64,000 bases of DNA from Microbacterium memoriense (GTDB lineage Bacteria > Actinomycetota > Actinomycetes > Actinomycetales > Microbacteriaceae): contig NZ_JAODOR010000009.1 of NCBI RefSeq assembly GCF_025398275.1, positions 62,001 to 126,000 of the forward strand. The letters run 5' to 3'. A model generated the notes under the pieces. The model made no database searches and was not told the DNA's origin. It saw only the letters and a program-made list of their open reading frames with translations. Position 1 is the stretch's first letter. Every line of letters starts with the position of its first letter. Both the position numbers and the translations under genes were made by a program. This document shows, in pieces, positions 25,770 to 34,346 of the stretch.

Positions 25770-27995
25770 TCAGGCGCGGACGGGATCCACCTGACGGCCG
25801 GTGATCTCCTCGAGGAGATCGTCGCCGATACGGACGTTGTCGAACGGGGCATCGATCTCTGCGCGATCGAGCATTTCCGTCATGCGCCGCTCGCGCTGGC
25901 GCGTGATGAGGGTCACGACGGTTCCCGTGCGACCCGCGCGACCGGTGCGGCCCGAGCGGTGCAGGTAGGTCTTGTACTCGTCAGGCGCGTCGGCCTGGAT
26001 CACGAGATCGATGTCATCGACATGGATGCCGCGCGCGGCGACGTCCGTCGCGACCAGCACACTGACGCGCCCCGACGTCAGGCGCTCGAGGTTGCGTGTG
26101 CGCTTGGCCTGGTTCAGGTCACCGTGCAGGGCGACCGCGTGGATGCCCGCATCATCGAACTGCTCGGCGAGCATCTCGGTGTACGCGCGAGTCCGGGCGA
26201 AGACCAGAGTCTTGCCGGCACGATCGACGAGCGAGGTGAGGATCTCGGCCTTGTCACGATGGTCGATCACGAGCACGCGGTGGTCGATCGTGCCCGAGTC
26301 CTGGTCTTCACCGGCGACCTCGTAGACGGCGGGCTCCACGAGGAACTCGTCGACGAGCGCCGCGACCTCGCGGTCGAGGGTGGCGGAGAAGAGGAGCTTC
26401 TGCGCGCCGTCCTTGACGAGCCGGAGGATGCGCTGCATGGGCTCCAGGAATCCGAGCTCACTCATGTGGTCGGCCTCGTCGAGCACGACGATCTCCACGT
26501 CGGAGAGATTGAGCTTGCCCTGTGCCTGCAGGTCCTCGATGCGGCCGGGGGTGCCGATGATGATGTCGACGCCCTTCCGAAGCGCACCCACCTGGCGCGC
26601 CTGGGGCACGCCGCCGTAGATCTGCGTCGTGAAGAGACCGACGCTGCGCGCGATCGGCTGGATCGTGCGGTCGATCTGCAGCGCGAGCTCACGGGTCGGC
26701 GCGAGCACGAGGGCCCGGGGCGTGCGTCCGAACTCGCGACGCTTGCCGGCGGTCTGACTGCGCAGGATCGCCTCGACGAGCGGGGCACCGAACGCGATGG
26801 TCTTGCCGGAGCCGGTGCGGCCACGGGCGAGGACATCCTTGCCCGCGAGGATCGGCGCGATCGTGGCCGCCTGGATCGGGAAGGGGGACGGCGCGCCGAG
26901 ATCCGCGAGGACCCGGACGATGTTCTCGCCCAGCCCGAGGTCGCCGAACGTCACACCCTCGGTCGCTTCGGCCTGGACGGCCTCGGCCTGCAGCTTCTCG
27001 TGGACGACGTCCACGTGATCGCGGTGAGCCTTCGCCTTCGTGTCGGCGTGCCAATCCGACCGGTTTCCTCCGCCACCCGCAGGACGACGGTCGCCGGCAT
27101 CGCGACGCGGCCGGTCATCGAACGCGCGTGCCGGGCGGTCGTCGCGACGCGCCGGACGATCGCCATACGAGCGGGTCGAACGGTCATCACTGGAGCGAGC
27201 CGGACGGTCATCCCGTCGCGGGCGGTCATCGAACGAGCGAGCCGGGCGGTCGTCGCGACGCGCCGGACGATCGCCATACGAGCGGGTCGAACGGTCATCA
27301 CTGGAGCGAGCCGGACGGTCATCGCGACGCGGGCGGTCATCGAACGAACGGGTGGGACGATCGCCGTACGGGCGGGCCGGACGATCATCGGCCGAACGGG
27401 CCGGGCGGTCATCGCGACGCGGGCGGTCGTCGAACGACCGGGCCGGACGGTCGTCACTGGAGCGGGCGGGACGGTCATCGCGACGCGGGCGGTCGCCATA
27501 GGAGCGGGACGAGCGGTCATCGTTCGACCGAGCAGGACGCTCATCCCGACGCGGACGATCATCGAACGACCGGGCCGGACGGTCATCCCGACGGGCGCGG
27601 TCGTCGCGGTACGAGGGACGCGCATCACCGAACGTCCGGCGGTCGTCGCGCGGCTGCGCCTCACGGCGCGCGGGACGGTCGTCGTATGAACGCGCGGGAC
27701 GGTCGTCACGACGAGCAGGCCGACCATCACGCGCCGGACGGTCACCCTGTGCGTGCGCACGGATGCCGCGGGCTTCCGCGCGGCCGGCACGCTCCTGCGC
27801 GTTCCAGCGCTGCTTGGTGGGAGCCGTGTCCTCGGCCTCGGGGCGATAACCGCGGTGGCTCGGGCTCTTGCTGCCGGCGGTACCGGCGGACGCCTGACCG
27901 GGGCGACGCTTGGCATCTTGGTAGGAGGTCTTCTTGCCGTAGCGGGGCTCGAAGTTCTGAGCGCGCCCGCCGGCCGGCTTCTTGTTCTTGGGCAT
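25770..27995 (-). CDS. DEAD-box RNA helicase with repetitive Asp/Arg-rich N-terminus
   Basis: A 741-aa ATP-dependent RNA helicase. The C-terminal 430 residues are a standard core: GRTGSGKT near 393, DEAD in VLDEADHM near 508, SAT and HRSGRTGRAGRTG. The N-terminal third (about 98-302) is a tandem array of units such as RDDRPARSFDDRPRR and DDRSTRSYGDRPAR, highly charged and probably disordered. Actinobacterial helicases often carry basic low-complexity tails that bind RNA or promote condensates, but here the repeats are unusually regular at protein and DNA level. The start MPKNKKPAGG is chosen because upstream residues look non-coding. Confidence 0.93.
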   Translation of the reverse strand: MPKNKKPAGGRAQNFEPRYGKKTSYQDAKRRPGQASAGTAGSKSPSHRGYRPEAEDTAPTKQRWNAQERAGRAEARGIRAHAQGDRPARDGRPARRDDRPARSYDDRPARREAQPRDDRRTFGDARPSYRDDRARRDDRPARSFDDRPRRDERPARSNDDRSSRSYGDRPRRDDRPARSSDDRPARSFDDRPRRDDRPARSADDRPARPYGDRPTRSFDDRPRRDDRPARSSDDRSTRSYGDRPARRDDRPARSFDDRPRRDDRPARSSDDRSTRSYGDRPARRDDRPARAFDDRPRRDAGDRRPAGGGGNRSDWHADTKAKAHRDHVDVVHEKLQAEAVQAEATEGVTFGDLGLGENIVRVLADLGAPSPFPIQAATIAPILAGKDVLARGRTGSGKTIAFGAPLVEAILRSQTAGKRREFGRTPRALVLAPTRELALQIDRTIQPIARSVGLFTTQIYGGVPQARQVGALRKGVDIIIGTPGRIEDLQAQGKLNLSDVEIVVLDEADHMSELGFLEPMQRILRLVKDGAQKLLFSATLDREVAALVDEFLVEPAVYEVAGEDQDSGTIDHRVLVIDHRDKAEILTSLVDRAGKTLVFARTRAYTEMLAEQFDDAGIHAVALHGDLNQAKRTRNLERLTSGRVSVLVATDVAARGIHVDDIDLVIQADAPDEYKTYLHRSGRTGRAGRTGTVVTLITRQRERRMTEMLDRAEIDAPFDNVRIGDDLLEEITGRQVDPVRA
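27131..27351. repeat. 111-bp tandem duplication within the helicase gene
   Basis: 27131-27241 and 27242-27351 are near-identical over about 100 bp and in frame (37 residues), differing first at TCATCCCG versus TCATCGCG. Shorter, more diverged units continue to about 27700. Such an array is prone to copy-number change by slippage or recombination. Confidence 0.88.
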
Positions 27996-28240
27996 GGTGG
28001 TGTCCTTCTGGGTTGTTCTGGCGAGAACAGCCTCCTGGCGCGCGCAACGGCGCGGCCGCAACTGCGGCGTGGAGTAACCCGGACGTTCGTCGGCCGGGGG
28101 CCATTCAGTGATGGTTCATGCGCGCCGAGCGGCGCTCACCATCGGCCCCACAGACTCACAAACCCATCCGCGCGTGCGCGGTGTCCAGAGCCGACCGCAC
28201 TACTGTACCGGTCGCTCCTGGGAGAGCGCCGGGCACGGCG

Positions 28241-28246
28241 TACGCT
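28241..28246 (+). promoter_or_regulatory. -10 element TACGCT of the aldose epimerase gene (leaderless)
   Basis: TACGCT, 6 nt, then GTG at 28253. Confidence 0.55.
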
Positions 28247-28252
28247 GACACC

Positions 28253-29167
28253 GTGACAGTCACGCTCGCCGATCCCACCGGACCCCGCTTCCACCTCTCC
28301 GACGGCGACGCCCGCGTCGAAGTCACGACCGTCGGCGCCGCGCTCCGCGCCTTCGAGGTCAGTGGCGTGGATCTCGTTCCCCGCTACGCCGACACGATCG
28401 CCACACCCGCGGCATCCGGAGTCGTGCTCGTCCCCTGGCCGAACCGTGTCGCCGAGGGCGCCTGGACCCAGCACGGGAAGAGCTATCAGCTCGCCGTCAG
28501 CGAGCCGGCCACCGGCGCCGCCTCGCACGGCCTGCTGCGGTTCACGTCCTATCAGCCGGTGTCGCAGACATCCGACGCCGTCACCCTGACGGCCGACATC
28601 GTCCCGCAGACCGGATACCCGTTCCACCTGCGCACGACCGTGACCTACGCGCTCTCCGGCAGTGCCCTGACGGTGACGCACACGATCGAGAACCTCGGCG
28701 CGGAGCCCGCGCCGGTCGCGCTCGGCACGCATCCGTACCTGTGCATCGGCGGCGTCGACACGGCCGACGTCACGGTGCAGCTCGACGCGCCGCTGCGCGC
28801 GGTGATCGACGACCGGCTCATCCCGATCGCGGACGATCCGGTCGACGAGGCCACGGATCTGCGCACGCCCCGCCGTATCGGCGACCTCGATCTCAACACG
28901 GCATATTCGGGCATGCCTCGGGATGCGGAGGGTCGCGTGCGCGCGGTACTCGCGGCGCCCGACGGCCGGACAGTGGAGCTGTGGGCGGGGCCGGACTTCA
29001 CGCGGCTGCAGTTGTTCACGACCGACCGCTACCCCGGCCAGCCGGTGGCGCTCGCGATCGAGCCGATGACGGCGCCTGCCAATGCCTTCAACTCCGGCGA
29101 GGATCTGCACTGGATCGAGCCCGGCGAGACCTGGACACTCGAGTGGGGAATCACGGCCGCGCTGTAG
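28253..29167 (+). CDS. Aldose 1-epimerase family protein
   Basis: A 304-aa galactose-mutarotase-like protein that interconverts alpha and beta anomers of hexoses, here in the cytoplasm since no signal peptide is seen. Family landmarks are VLVPWPNRVAEGAW, SHGLLRFTSY (active-site His), a middle GTHPYLCIGG (second His) and the closing AIEPMTAPANAFNSGEDL, in which Glu is the expected catalytic base. GTG is chosen as start because homology begins with LADPTGPRF and a leaderless -10 lies 6 nt upstream. Confidence 0.9.
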   Translation: MTVTLADPTGPRFHLSDGDARVEVTTVGAALRAFEVSGVDLVPRYADTIATPAASGVVLVPWPNRVAEGAWTQHGKSYQLAVSEPATGAASHGLLRFTSYQPVSQTSDAVTLTADIVPQTGYPFHLRTTVTYALSGSALTVTHTIENLGAEPAPVALGTHPYLCIGGVDTADVTVQLDAPLRAVIDDRLIPIADDPVDEATDLRTPRRIGDLDLNTAYSGMPRDAEGRVRAVLAAPDGRTVELWAGPDFTRLQLFTTDRYPGQPVALAIEPMTAPANAFNSGEDLHWIEPGETWTLEWGITAAL

Positions 29168-29191
29168 CTCGGGCCCACCCACCGGCGGCTC

Positions 29192-29197
29192 TACACT
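29192..29197 (+). promoter_or_regulatory. -10 element TACACT of the DUF998 gene (leaderless)
   Basis: TACACT, 6 nt, then ATG at 29204. Confidence 0.55.
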
Positions 29198-29203
29198 GAC
29201 GCC

Positions 29204-30253
29204 ATGAGCGCTCCCGACGTCGCCGCACCCGCCCCGAACCCCACGCTGCGCGCGGAGGCCGAAGCTCTGCTCGCCGCGAGCATCTCCGGGATCGCCGGCG
29301 GTGCCGTGGGTCTCGTGATCGGCCTCACCGGCGCCGCGACGGCGCTCTGGGGTGAGTGGAGCTTCGCCGCCTGGACGGCCCTTGCCGCCGCGACCGCCGC
29401 CGGCGTCAGCTCGGCGCTCGGATACTGGCGTTCCCGCACGACGGACGGTCAAGAATGGCGCCGTGAGATCACCAGCATCCGCTATGTGATCTCCACCGCG
29501 TCGGTCGTCATCGCCCACGTCGCGCTCACCGCGATCGCGACACTCGCCCTCTTCGCCCTCCTCTCCCGCGCGTTCATCGGGCTCGAGCTCAACACGTTCT
29601 GGACCACGGTACTGATGGCGGTGATCACGGGCATGGCCGGGTGGCTGTCGTACCTGTCCTCGTCTCGCATGACCACCCAGCGACTCACCTCTCTGCTCGT
29701 CGCGTTCATCGCGATCGGGACGCTCTCGGCGATGATCACGACCTCCGACCCGGAGTGGTGGCACCTGCACTTCAGTCAGCTGGGGACGTTCGGCGACCTG
29801 TCGAGCTTCCTGTTCAACGGCACGCTGATCGCGGGCGGCCTGCTCGTGACGACGTTCACGCTCTACGTCGCGCACGACCTCGGCGTCCTCGGCGAATCGG
29901 CGCGCGGCACCCGCATCGTCTCAGTCGCCCTGGCGATCATGGGCGTCATGCTCGCTCTCGTCGGGGTGTTCCCGGTCGATGTGAACATGTGGATGCACAA
30001 TCTGTCGGCATCCGGCATGGCCCTCATGTACCTGCTGCTGCTCGTCGGCGGCCGGTGGATCCTCACCCGCCTCCCGCGCGCCTACTTTCTCGCATCGTGG
30101 GCGTTCCTGGGCGCACTCCTGGTATCGATCGTGCTGTTCGCGATCGGCTACTTCGGACTCACCGCGTTCGAGATCATCGTCTTCGCCCTGATCTTCGGCT
30201 GGCTGGCCGTGTTCATCCGCTTCTTGGGTGTCTCCGACCCCGAACAGGACTGA
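29204..30253 (+). CDS. DUF998-like integral membrane protein
   Basis: A 349-aa membrane protein with about eight helices. The second half (GTFGDLSSFLFNGTLIAGG, then GVFPVDVNMWMHNLSASGM) matches the DUF998 pattern of a G-x-F-P-x-D motif followed by a His in a helix. The function is unknown. It is expressed from its own leaderless promoter and ends 10 bp from the stop of the convergent RND gene. Confidence 0.65.
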   Translation: MSAPDVAAPAPNPTLRAEAEALLAASISGIAGGAVGLVIGLTGAATALWGEWSFAAWTALAAATAAGVSSALGYWRSRTTDGQEWRREITSIRYVISTASVVIAHVALTAIATLALFALLSRAFIGLELNTFWTTVLMAVITGMAGWLSYLSSSRMTTQRLTSLLVAFIAIGTLSAMITTSDPEWWHLHFSQLGTFGDLSSFLFNGTLIAGGLLVTTFTLYVAHDLGVLGESARGTRIVSVALAIMGVMLALVGVFPVDVNMWMHNLSASGMALMYLLLLVGGRWILTRLPRAYFLASWAFLGALLVSIVLFAIGYFGLTAFEIIVFALIFGWLAVFIRFLGVSDPEQD

Positions 30254-30262
30254 CCCGCGACG

Positions 30263-33200
30263 TCAGTCGCCCTGCGACTCGCGCGCCGCGCGGCGCGGAT
30301 GCAGGTCACTCGTCTCGACCGGCGTGAGGTCCACGTCACCCTGGGTGCGGCGAGCCGCGCGCCGTTCCTTGGCTCCCTCGACGAGGTTGTACAGCGTCGG
30401 GAGGACGAGGAGGGTGAGCACGGTCGACGAGATCAGGCCGCCGATCACGACGATCGCGAGCGGCTGCGAGATGAACCCGCCGTGGCCCGTGATTCCGAGC
30501 GCCATCGGCGTGAGCGCGAAGATCGTCGCCAGCGCCGTCATGAGGATGGGCCGGAGGCGCCGCGCACCGCCGGCGACGGTCGCGTCGTGCGCGTTCAACC
30601 CCTTCTCACGGTACTGGTTGACGAGGTCGACGAGCACGATCGCGTTCGTCACGACGATGCCGATCAGCATGAGCACGCCGATGAGCGACGCAATCCCCAA
30701 CGGGACGCCGGTCGCGATCTGCAGCAGGATCGCGCCGGTCGCCGCGAACGGCACCGAGACGAGGAGCAGGAGCGGCTGTCGGAGCGACTTGAACGTCGCG
30801 ACCATGACGATGTAGACGATCAGGATGGCCGCCAGCATCGCGAGCCCCAGCTGGCCGAAGGCATCCTGCTGCTGCGTGACGACGCCGCCGAGCTCGGCGT
30901 CCGCGCCGGTGGGCAGATCGACGTCCGCCAGTGCCGTGTTCACGGTCGCGGAGGCGGCCGTGAGGTTGTCGGTGGAGGGGGTGACCGTCACGGTGGCCGT
31001 CCGCTGACCGCGCTGGGTCGTGATGGAGATCGGCCCCTGGCTCTCCTCGACCGTCGCCACCTGATCGAGGCGGATGAGGCCGGCCGCCGAGGCGATTTCG
31101 AGCCCCTTGAGCTCGTCGATCGTCGCGGGGATGGAGGACGCCTTCAGATACACGGTGAGGGACGTGTCGTCGATCTCGACCGAGCCCACCTGGCGCGGCT
31201 GCATCGTGTTGGCCACGAGCCCGCCGACCGCGACCTCGGACAGACCGAGTGCGGACGCCGCATCGCGTTCCACCAACACCGATACGAACGGGAGCGAGGC
31301 CGACAGGTTCGAGGTCACCTGACCGATCCCATCCTTGCTGTCGAGTGCGGTGACCACGGCATCCGTCGCGGCTTGCAGGGCGTCGGCGCTCGGCGCCGTC
31401 ACGTCGATCTCGATGTCGCTCGACCCGAAACCGCCCTGACCGGCCGACACGGTGAGCGTGCCGACGTCGTCGAGCTCGGCGAGCGCCGCCTGCACGTCCT
31501 CGCGGACGGCGATCTGGTCGGCACCGGAGTCGGTCGTGATCGAGTACGTGATCCCGGCTCCCCCACCGGAGAACGCATCACGGATCGCCGAACCGGACGA
31601 GCCGATCGAGGTCTGCACGGTCTCGATCCCGTCGATACCCTGCAACACCGCCTCGACCTGCTGCGCGGCCGCGTCTTCGGCATCCAGGCTGGCCGCCTGC
31701 GTCACGTCCTGAGAGACGGTGAACGTGTTCTGACCGGAGTCGCCGAGGAAGTTGGTCTTCATGAGCGGCGCAAGAGCGGCCGTTCCGGCGAGCACGAGGA
31801 CGGCCAGCAGCAACGTCACCCACGAGTGCTTCAGCGTCCAGTTCAGCACCGGGAGGTAGGCCTTCTGGAGCTTCGACGGCGGGGCGGCCGGGTCTTCCGG
31901 GTCGATCGCTCTGCCTTGCTCGTCGAGGATCGGCTTGCCGGGGCGGAGGAACCAGTACGCCAGCACCGGGACGATCGTGAGCGCCACCAGGAGCGAGGCC
32001 ACCATCGCGATCGTGACGGTCATCGCGAACGGACGGAAGAGCTCGCCCGTCACATCGCCCACGAACGCGATCGGCAAGAAGACGGCGACGGTCGTGATGG
32101 TGGATGCCGTGATCGCCGCGGCGACCTCGCGCACGGCGAGCAGGATCGAGGCAAGTTTGTCGGCATCGCCGACGTAGTGGCGCTTGATGTTCTCGATCAC
32201 GACGATCGAGTCGTCCACGACGCGACCGATCGCGATCGTCAAGGCGCCGAGCGTGAGGATGTTGAGGGAGTATCCGAACGCCTGCAGGCCGACAAAGGTG
32301 ATCAGCACGCTCGTCGGGATCGAGATCGCGGTGACGAGGGTCGACCGCACCGACATCAGGAAGAGCAGGATCACCAGGACGGCGAAGAAGAGGCCCAGCA
32401 GGCCTTCCTGCGCGAGCGCTTCGATGGACTGCTCGATGAAGGGCGCCTGGTCGAAGACGACCGTGAACGTCGCGTCGCTGCCGATCGAGTCCTGCAGCTG
32501 CGGCAGAAGCGCGGTGACGGAGCGGCTGACATCGACCGTGTTGGCCGACGGGAGCTTCGTGATCGAGATCGTGAGCGCCGGCTCGCCGTTCACGCGCGAG
32601 ATCGAGGTGACCGGGTCCTGACCGAGCTCGACGGTCGAAACGTCACCGATCGTCACGGCACCGGCGGCGATCTGATCAGCCGACGTGGGCACGAGCGGAA
32701 GAGCCGTGATCTCGTCGATCGAGGTGATCTTCGTGCCGGTCTGCACCGTGAGGGTCTGGTCGCCCTCGGTGACCGTGCCGCCCGGGAAGAGCACGCCGTT
32801 CTGGTCGAGCGCGTCGGTGATGGCGGCTTGACTGAATCCGGCCGCCGCGAGCGCTGCCTGGTCGGGAGTGATGGTGACGCGCTGTCCCTGACCGCCGACG
32901 ATCGATGCCGCACTGACGCCGGCAACATCCTCGAGGTCGGGGATCGCGCTGTTCTCGAGCTGCGCCTGGATGGTCTGCTCGTCGTCGTAGCCGGTGACGG
33001 CGAGCGCGATGACGGGGAGGTCGTCGATCGAGAAGGAGACGACGGTGGGCTCGACGGATTCGGGAAGCGTCGAACTGATGCGGTTGATCGCCTGCAGGAT
33101 CTTCTGTTCGGCGGTCGCGAGATCCGTGCCGTACGTGAAGGACGCCGTGATGATCGACGCGTTGGTCGTGCTGGTCGCCGACGTCGACTCGAGCCCCGGG

Positions 33201-33424
33201 ATGCCACGGATGGCCGACTCGATGGGCGTCGACACGTCATTGTTGACGACGTCCGGAGACGCACCCGGGTAGGTCGACAGGATCGACAGCTGTGGGAACT
33301 CCACCGAGGGGATGAGTTCCTGCTTCAGGCTCGTGAGGGCGAGGCCACCGAACACCGCGGCGACGATCGTGATCAGCGCGATGAGGGCGCGGTTCTTCAA
33401 GCTCAGGACGGCGAGATTCGACAC
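30263..33424 (-). CDS. RND-superfamily efflux permease (HAE1/AcrB-like)
   Basis: A 1053-aa transporter with 12 transmembrane segments and two large extracytoplasmic loops. GRVVDDSIVVIENI contains the paired Asp of TM4 needed for proton coupling. The length and internal duplication match AcrB-type pumps, not mycobacterial MmpL proteins. No periplasmic adaptor or outer-membrane factor lies nearby, as expected for a Gram-positive cell; substrate and partners are unknown. The start is a GTG at 33424. A perfect 20-bp palindrome 27 bp upstream is the likely operator of a repressor encoded elsewhere. Confidence 0.92.
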   Translation of the reverse strand: MSNLAVLSLKNRALIALITIVAAVFGGLALTSLKQELIPSVEFPQLSILSTYPGASPDVVNNDVSTPIESAIRGIPGLESTSATSTTNASIITASFTYGTDLATAEQKILQAINRISSTLPESVEPTVVSFSIDDLPVIALAVTGYDDEQTIQAQLENSAIPDLEDVAGVSAASIVGGQGQRVTITPDQAALAAAGFSQAAITDALDQNGVLFPGGTVTEGDQTLTVQTGTKITSIDEITALPLVPTSADQIAAGAVTIGDVSTVELGQDPVTSISRVNGEPALTISITKLPSANTVDVSRSVTALLPQLQDSIGSDATFTVVFDQAPFIEQSIEALAQEGLLGLFFAVLVILLFLMSVRSTLVTAISIPTSVLITFVGLQAFGYSLNILTLGALTIAIGRVVDDSIVVIENIKRHYVGDADKLASILLAVREVAAAITASTITTVAVFLPIAFVGDVTGELFRPFAMTVTIAMVASLLVALTIVPVLAYWFLRPGKPILDEQGRAIDPEDPAAPPSKLQKAYLPVLNWTLKHSWVTLLLAVLVLAGTAALAPLMKTNFLGDSGQNTFTVSQDVTQAASLDAEDAAAQQVEAVLQGIDGIETVQTSIGSSGSAIRDAFSGGGAGITYSITTDSGADQIAVREDVQAALAELDDVGTLTVSAGQGGFGSSDIEIDVTAPSADALQAATDAVVTALDSKDGIGQVTSNLSASLPFVSVLVERDAASALGLSEVAVGGLVANTMQPRQVGSVEIDDTSLTVYLKASSIPATIDELKGLEIASAAGLIRLDQVATVEESQGPISITTQRGQRTATVTVTPSTDNLTAASATVNTALADVDLPTGADAELGGVVTQQQDAFGQLGLAMLAAILIVYIVMVATFKSLRQPLLLLVSVPFAATGAILLQIATGVPLGIASLIGVLMLIGIVVTNAIVLVDLVNQYREKGLNAHDATVAGGARRLRPILMTALATIFALTPMALGITGHGGFISQPLAIVVIGGLISSTVLTLLVLPTLYNLVEGAKERRAARRTQGDVDLTPVETSDLHPRRAARESQGD

Positions 33425-33450
33425 GAGTGGCCTTTGCTGTGCAGGGCGGG

Positions 33451-33470
33451 TGGATACAGAAATGTATCCA
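33451..33470. promoter_or_regulatory. Perfect palindrome upstream of the RND gene, candidate repressor operator
   Basis: TGGATACA-GAAA-TGTATCCA, 8-bp perfect arms, in an AT-richer island 27 bp before the RND start. Its size and position fit a TetR- or MarR-type operator. No regulator gene is adjacent. Confidence 0.6.
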
Positions 33471-33520
33471 CGTCATTCTCGCACGCGCGATCAGGGGTTT
33501 CGGCCGGTGATCACGCGCGC

Positions 33521-33898
33521 TCAGCGCGGGAAGAGACCGCCCAGCATGACTCCGAGCGCCGCCGCCGCGATGGCGAGGACCGCCGTGCCGATGAGGTTCA
33601 TCCAGGCCCAGTCCCGACGTCCACGTCGGGCCAGGAGCGCCGTTTCGACCGACACCGTGCTGAAGGTCGTGAAGCCGCCCAAGACGCCGATGCCGACGAT
33701 GGCCATCCACGCCGGGGCGATCGCCGCGCCGAGGCCGGTGAGCAGACCCAGTACGAACGACCCGGCGATGTTGACGAGCAGGATGCCGAGGGGGAACGCA
33801 TCCTTCCGCCCCTTCATGACGATGCCGTCTGCGAGGTACCGCCCACCTGCGCCGAGACCACCGCCGACGACGAGCGCCACGAGCTCCAGGGTGTTCAT
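33521..33898 (-). CDS. crcB: Fluoride efflux channel CrcB/Fluc, second subunit
   Basis: A 125-aa four-helix membrane protein. GRYLADGIV near the N-terminus, NIAGSFVLGLLTGL (the Asn of the fluoride pore) and GVLGGFTTFSTVSVET (central Na+ site and Phe residues) are the Fluc signatures. It exports fluoride passively. Its ATG overlaps the stop of the upstream crcB copy (ATGA). Tandem non-identical pairs usually form heterodimeric channels. Confidence 0.93.
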   Translation of the reverse strand: MNTLELVALVVGGGLGAGGRYLADGIVMKGRKDAFPLGILLVNIAGSFVLGLLTGLGAAIAPAWMAIVGIGVLGGFTTFSTVSVETALLARRGRRDWAWMNLIGTAVLAIAAAALGVMLGGLFPR

Positions 33899-34326
33899 TC
33901 GGCGCCCTCCGGAGATTCCCGGTCCTCGGGCGCACCGGCGGCGCGCCGCCCGACCACGAGCCCGAGCGCTGCCGCGAGCACCCCGACGAAGAGCGACACG
34001 AGAATCAGCAGCAGTCCGATCACGGGTGCCGCCGTGCCGGTCGTCACGGCTTGCACGGCGAAAGCACTGTAGGTCGTGAAGCCGCCGAGCACTCCGGTGC
34101 CGAAGAACATCCGCACGTGAGGATGCCGGCCATCCAGCCGCCCGACGACCGCACCCAGGAGGAACGAGCCGGCGAGGTTGATCACGACTGTCACGGCGGG
34201 AACGACGAGCGGATGCCCGTCGGTTCCGAGCGGCACGAGCACCAGTGCACGCAGGGCCACACCGATCGCGCCGCCCACGATGACCAGCAGCAGCGACCTC
34301 CCCGAGAACCATCGCGGCGACGCCAT
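33895..34326 (-). CDS. crcB: Fluoride efflux channel CrcB/Fluc, first subunit
   Basis: A 143-aa four-helix protein with NLAGSFLLGAVVG and GVLGGFTTYSAFAVQ, and a charged C-terminal tail (about 125-143) absent from its partner. It is the first of a coupled pair. A TAGCGT -10 lies 6 nt before the ATG, so the mRNA is predicted leaderless. That leaves no room for the fluoride (crcB) riboswitch that often precedes this gene. Confidence 0.93.
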   Translation of the reverse strand: MASPRWFSGRSLLLVIVGGAIGVALRALVLVPLGTDGHPLVVPAVTVVINLAGSFLLGAVVGRLDGRHPHVRMFFGTGVLGGFTTYSAFAVQAVTTGTAAPVIGLLLILVSLFVGVLAAALGLVVGRRAAGAPEDRESPEGAE

Positions 34327-34332
34327 GCCCTC

Positions 34333-34338
34333 ACGCTA
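34333..34338 (-). promoter_or_regulatory. -10 element TAGCGT of the crcB pair (leaderless)
   Basis: TAGCGT, 6 nt, then the ATG at 34326. It lies in the 20-bp gap after the topoisomerase gene. Confidence 0.55.
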
Positions 34339-34346
34339 GAGCCGGA

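Noticed and set aside
25959..27689. 576-codon plus-strand frame opposite the DEAD-box helicase, with its own repeats
   Set aside because: The repeats are the complement of the helicase tail repeats; the helicase core motifs fix the minus strand as coding.
27090..27700. CRISPR-like array
   Set aside because: The repeats are contiguous, in frame and encode a charged protein tail; there are no spacers.
33482..33515. Terminator between crcB and the RND gene
   Set aside because: An imperfect CGCGCGATCA / TGATCACGCGCG dyad is present but needs a gap to pair and has no T tract; support is too weak to list.
30299..34072. 1257-codon plus-strand frame opposite the RND and crcB genes
   Set aside because: Asp/Arg/Glu/His-rich antisense composition typical of high-GC shadows.
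34327..34346. Fluoride riboswitch before crcB
   Set aside because: Only 20 bp separate the genes and a -10 element fills the space.
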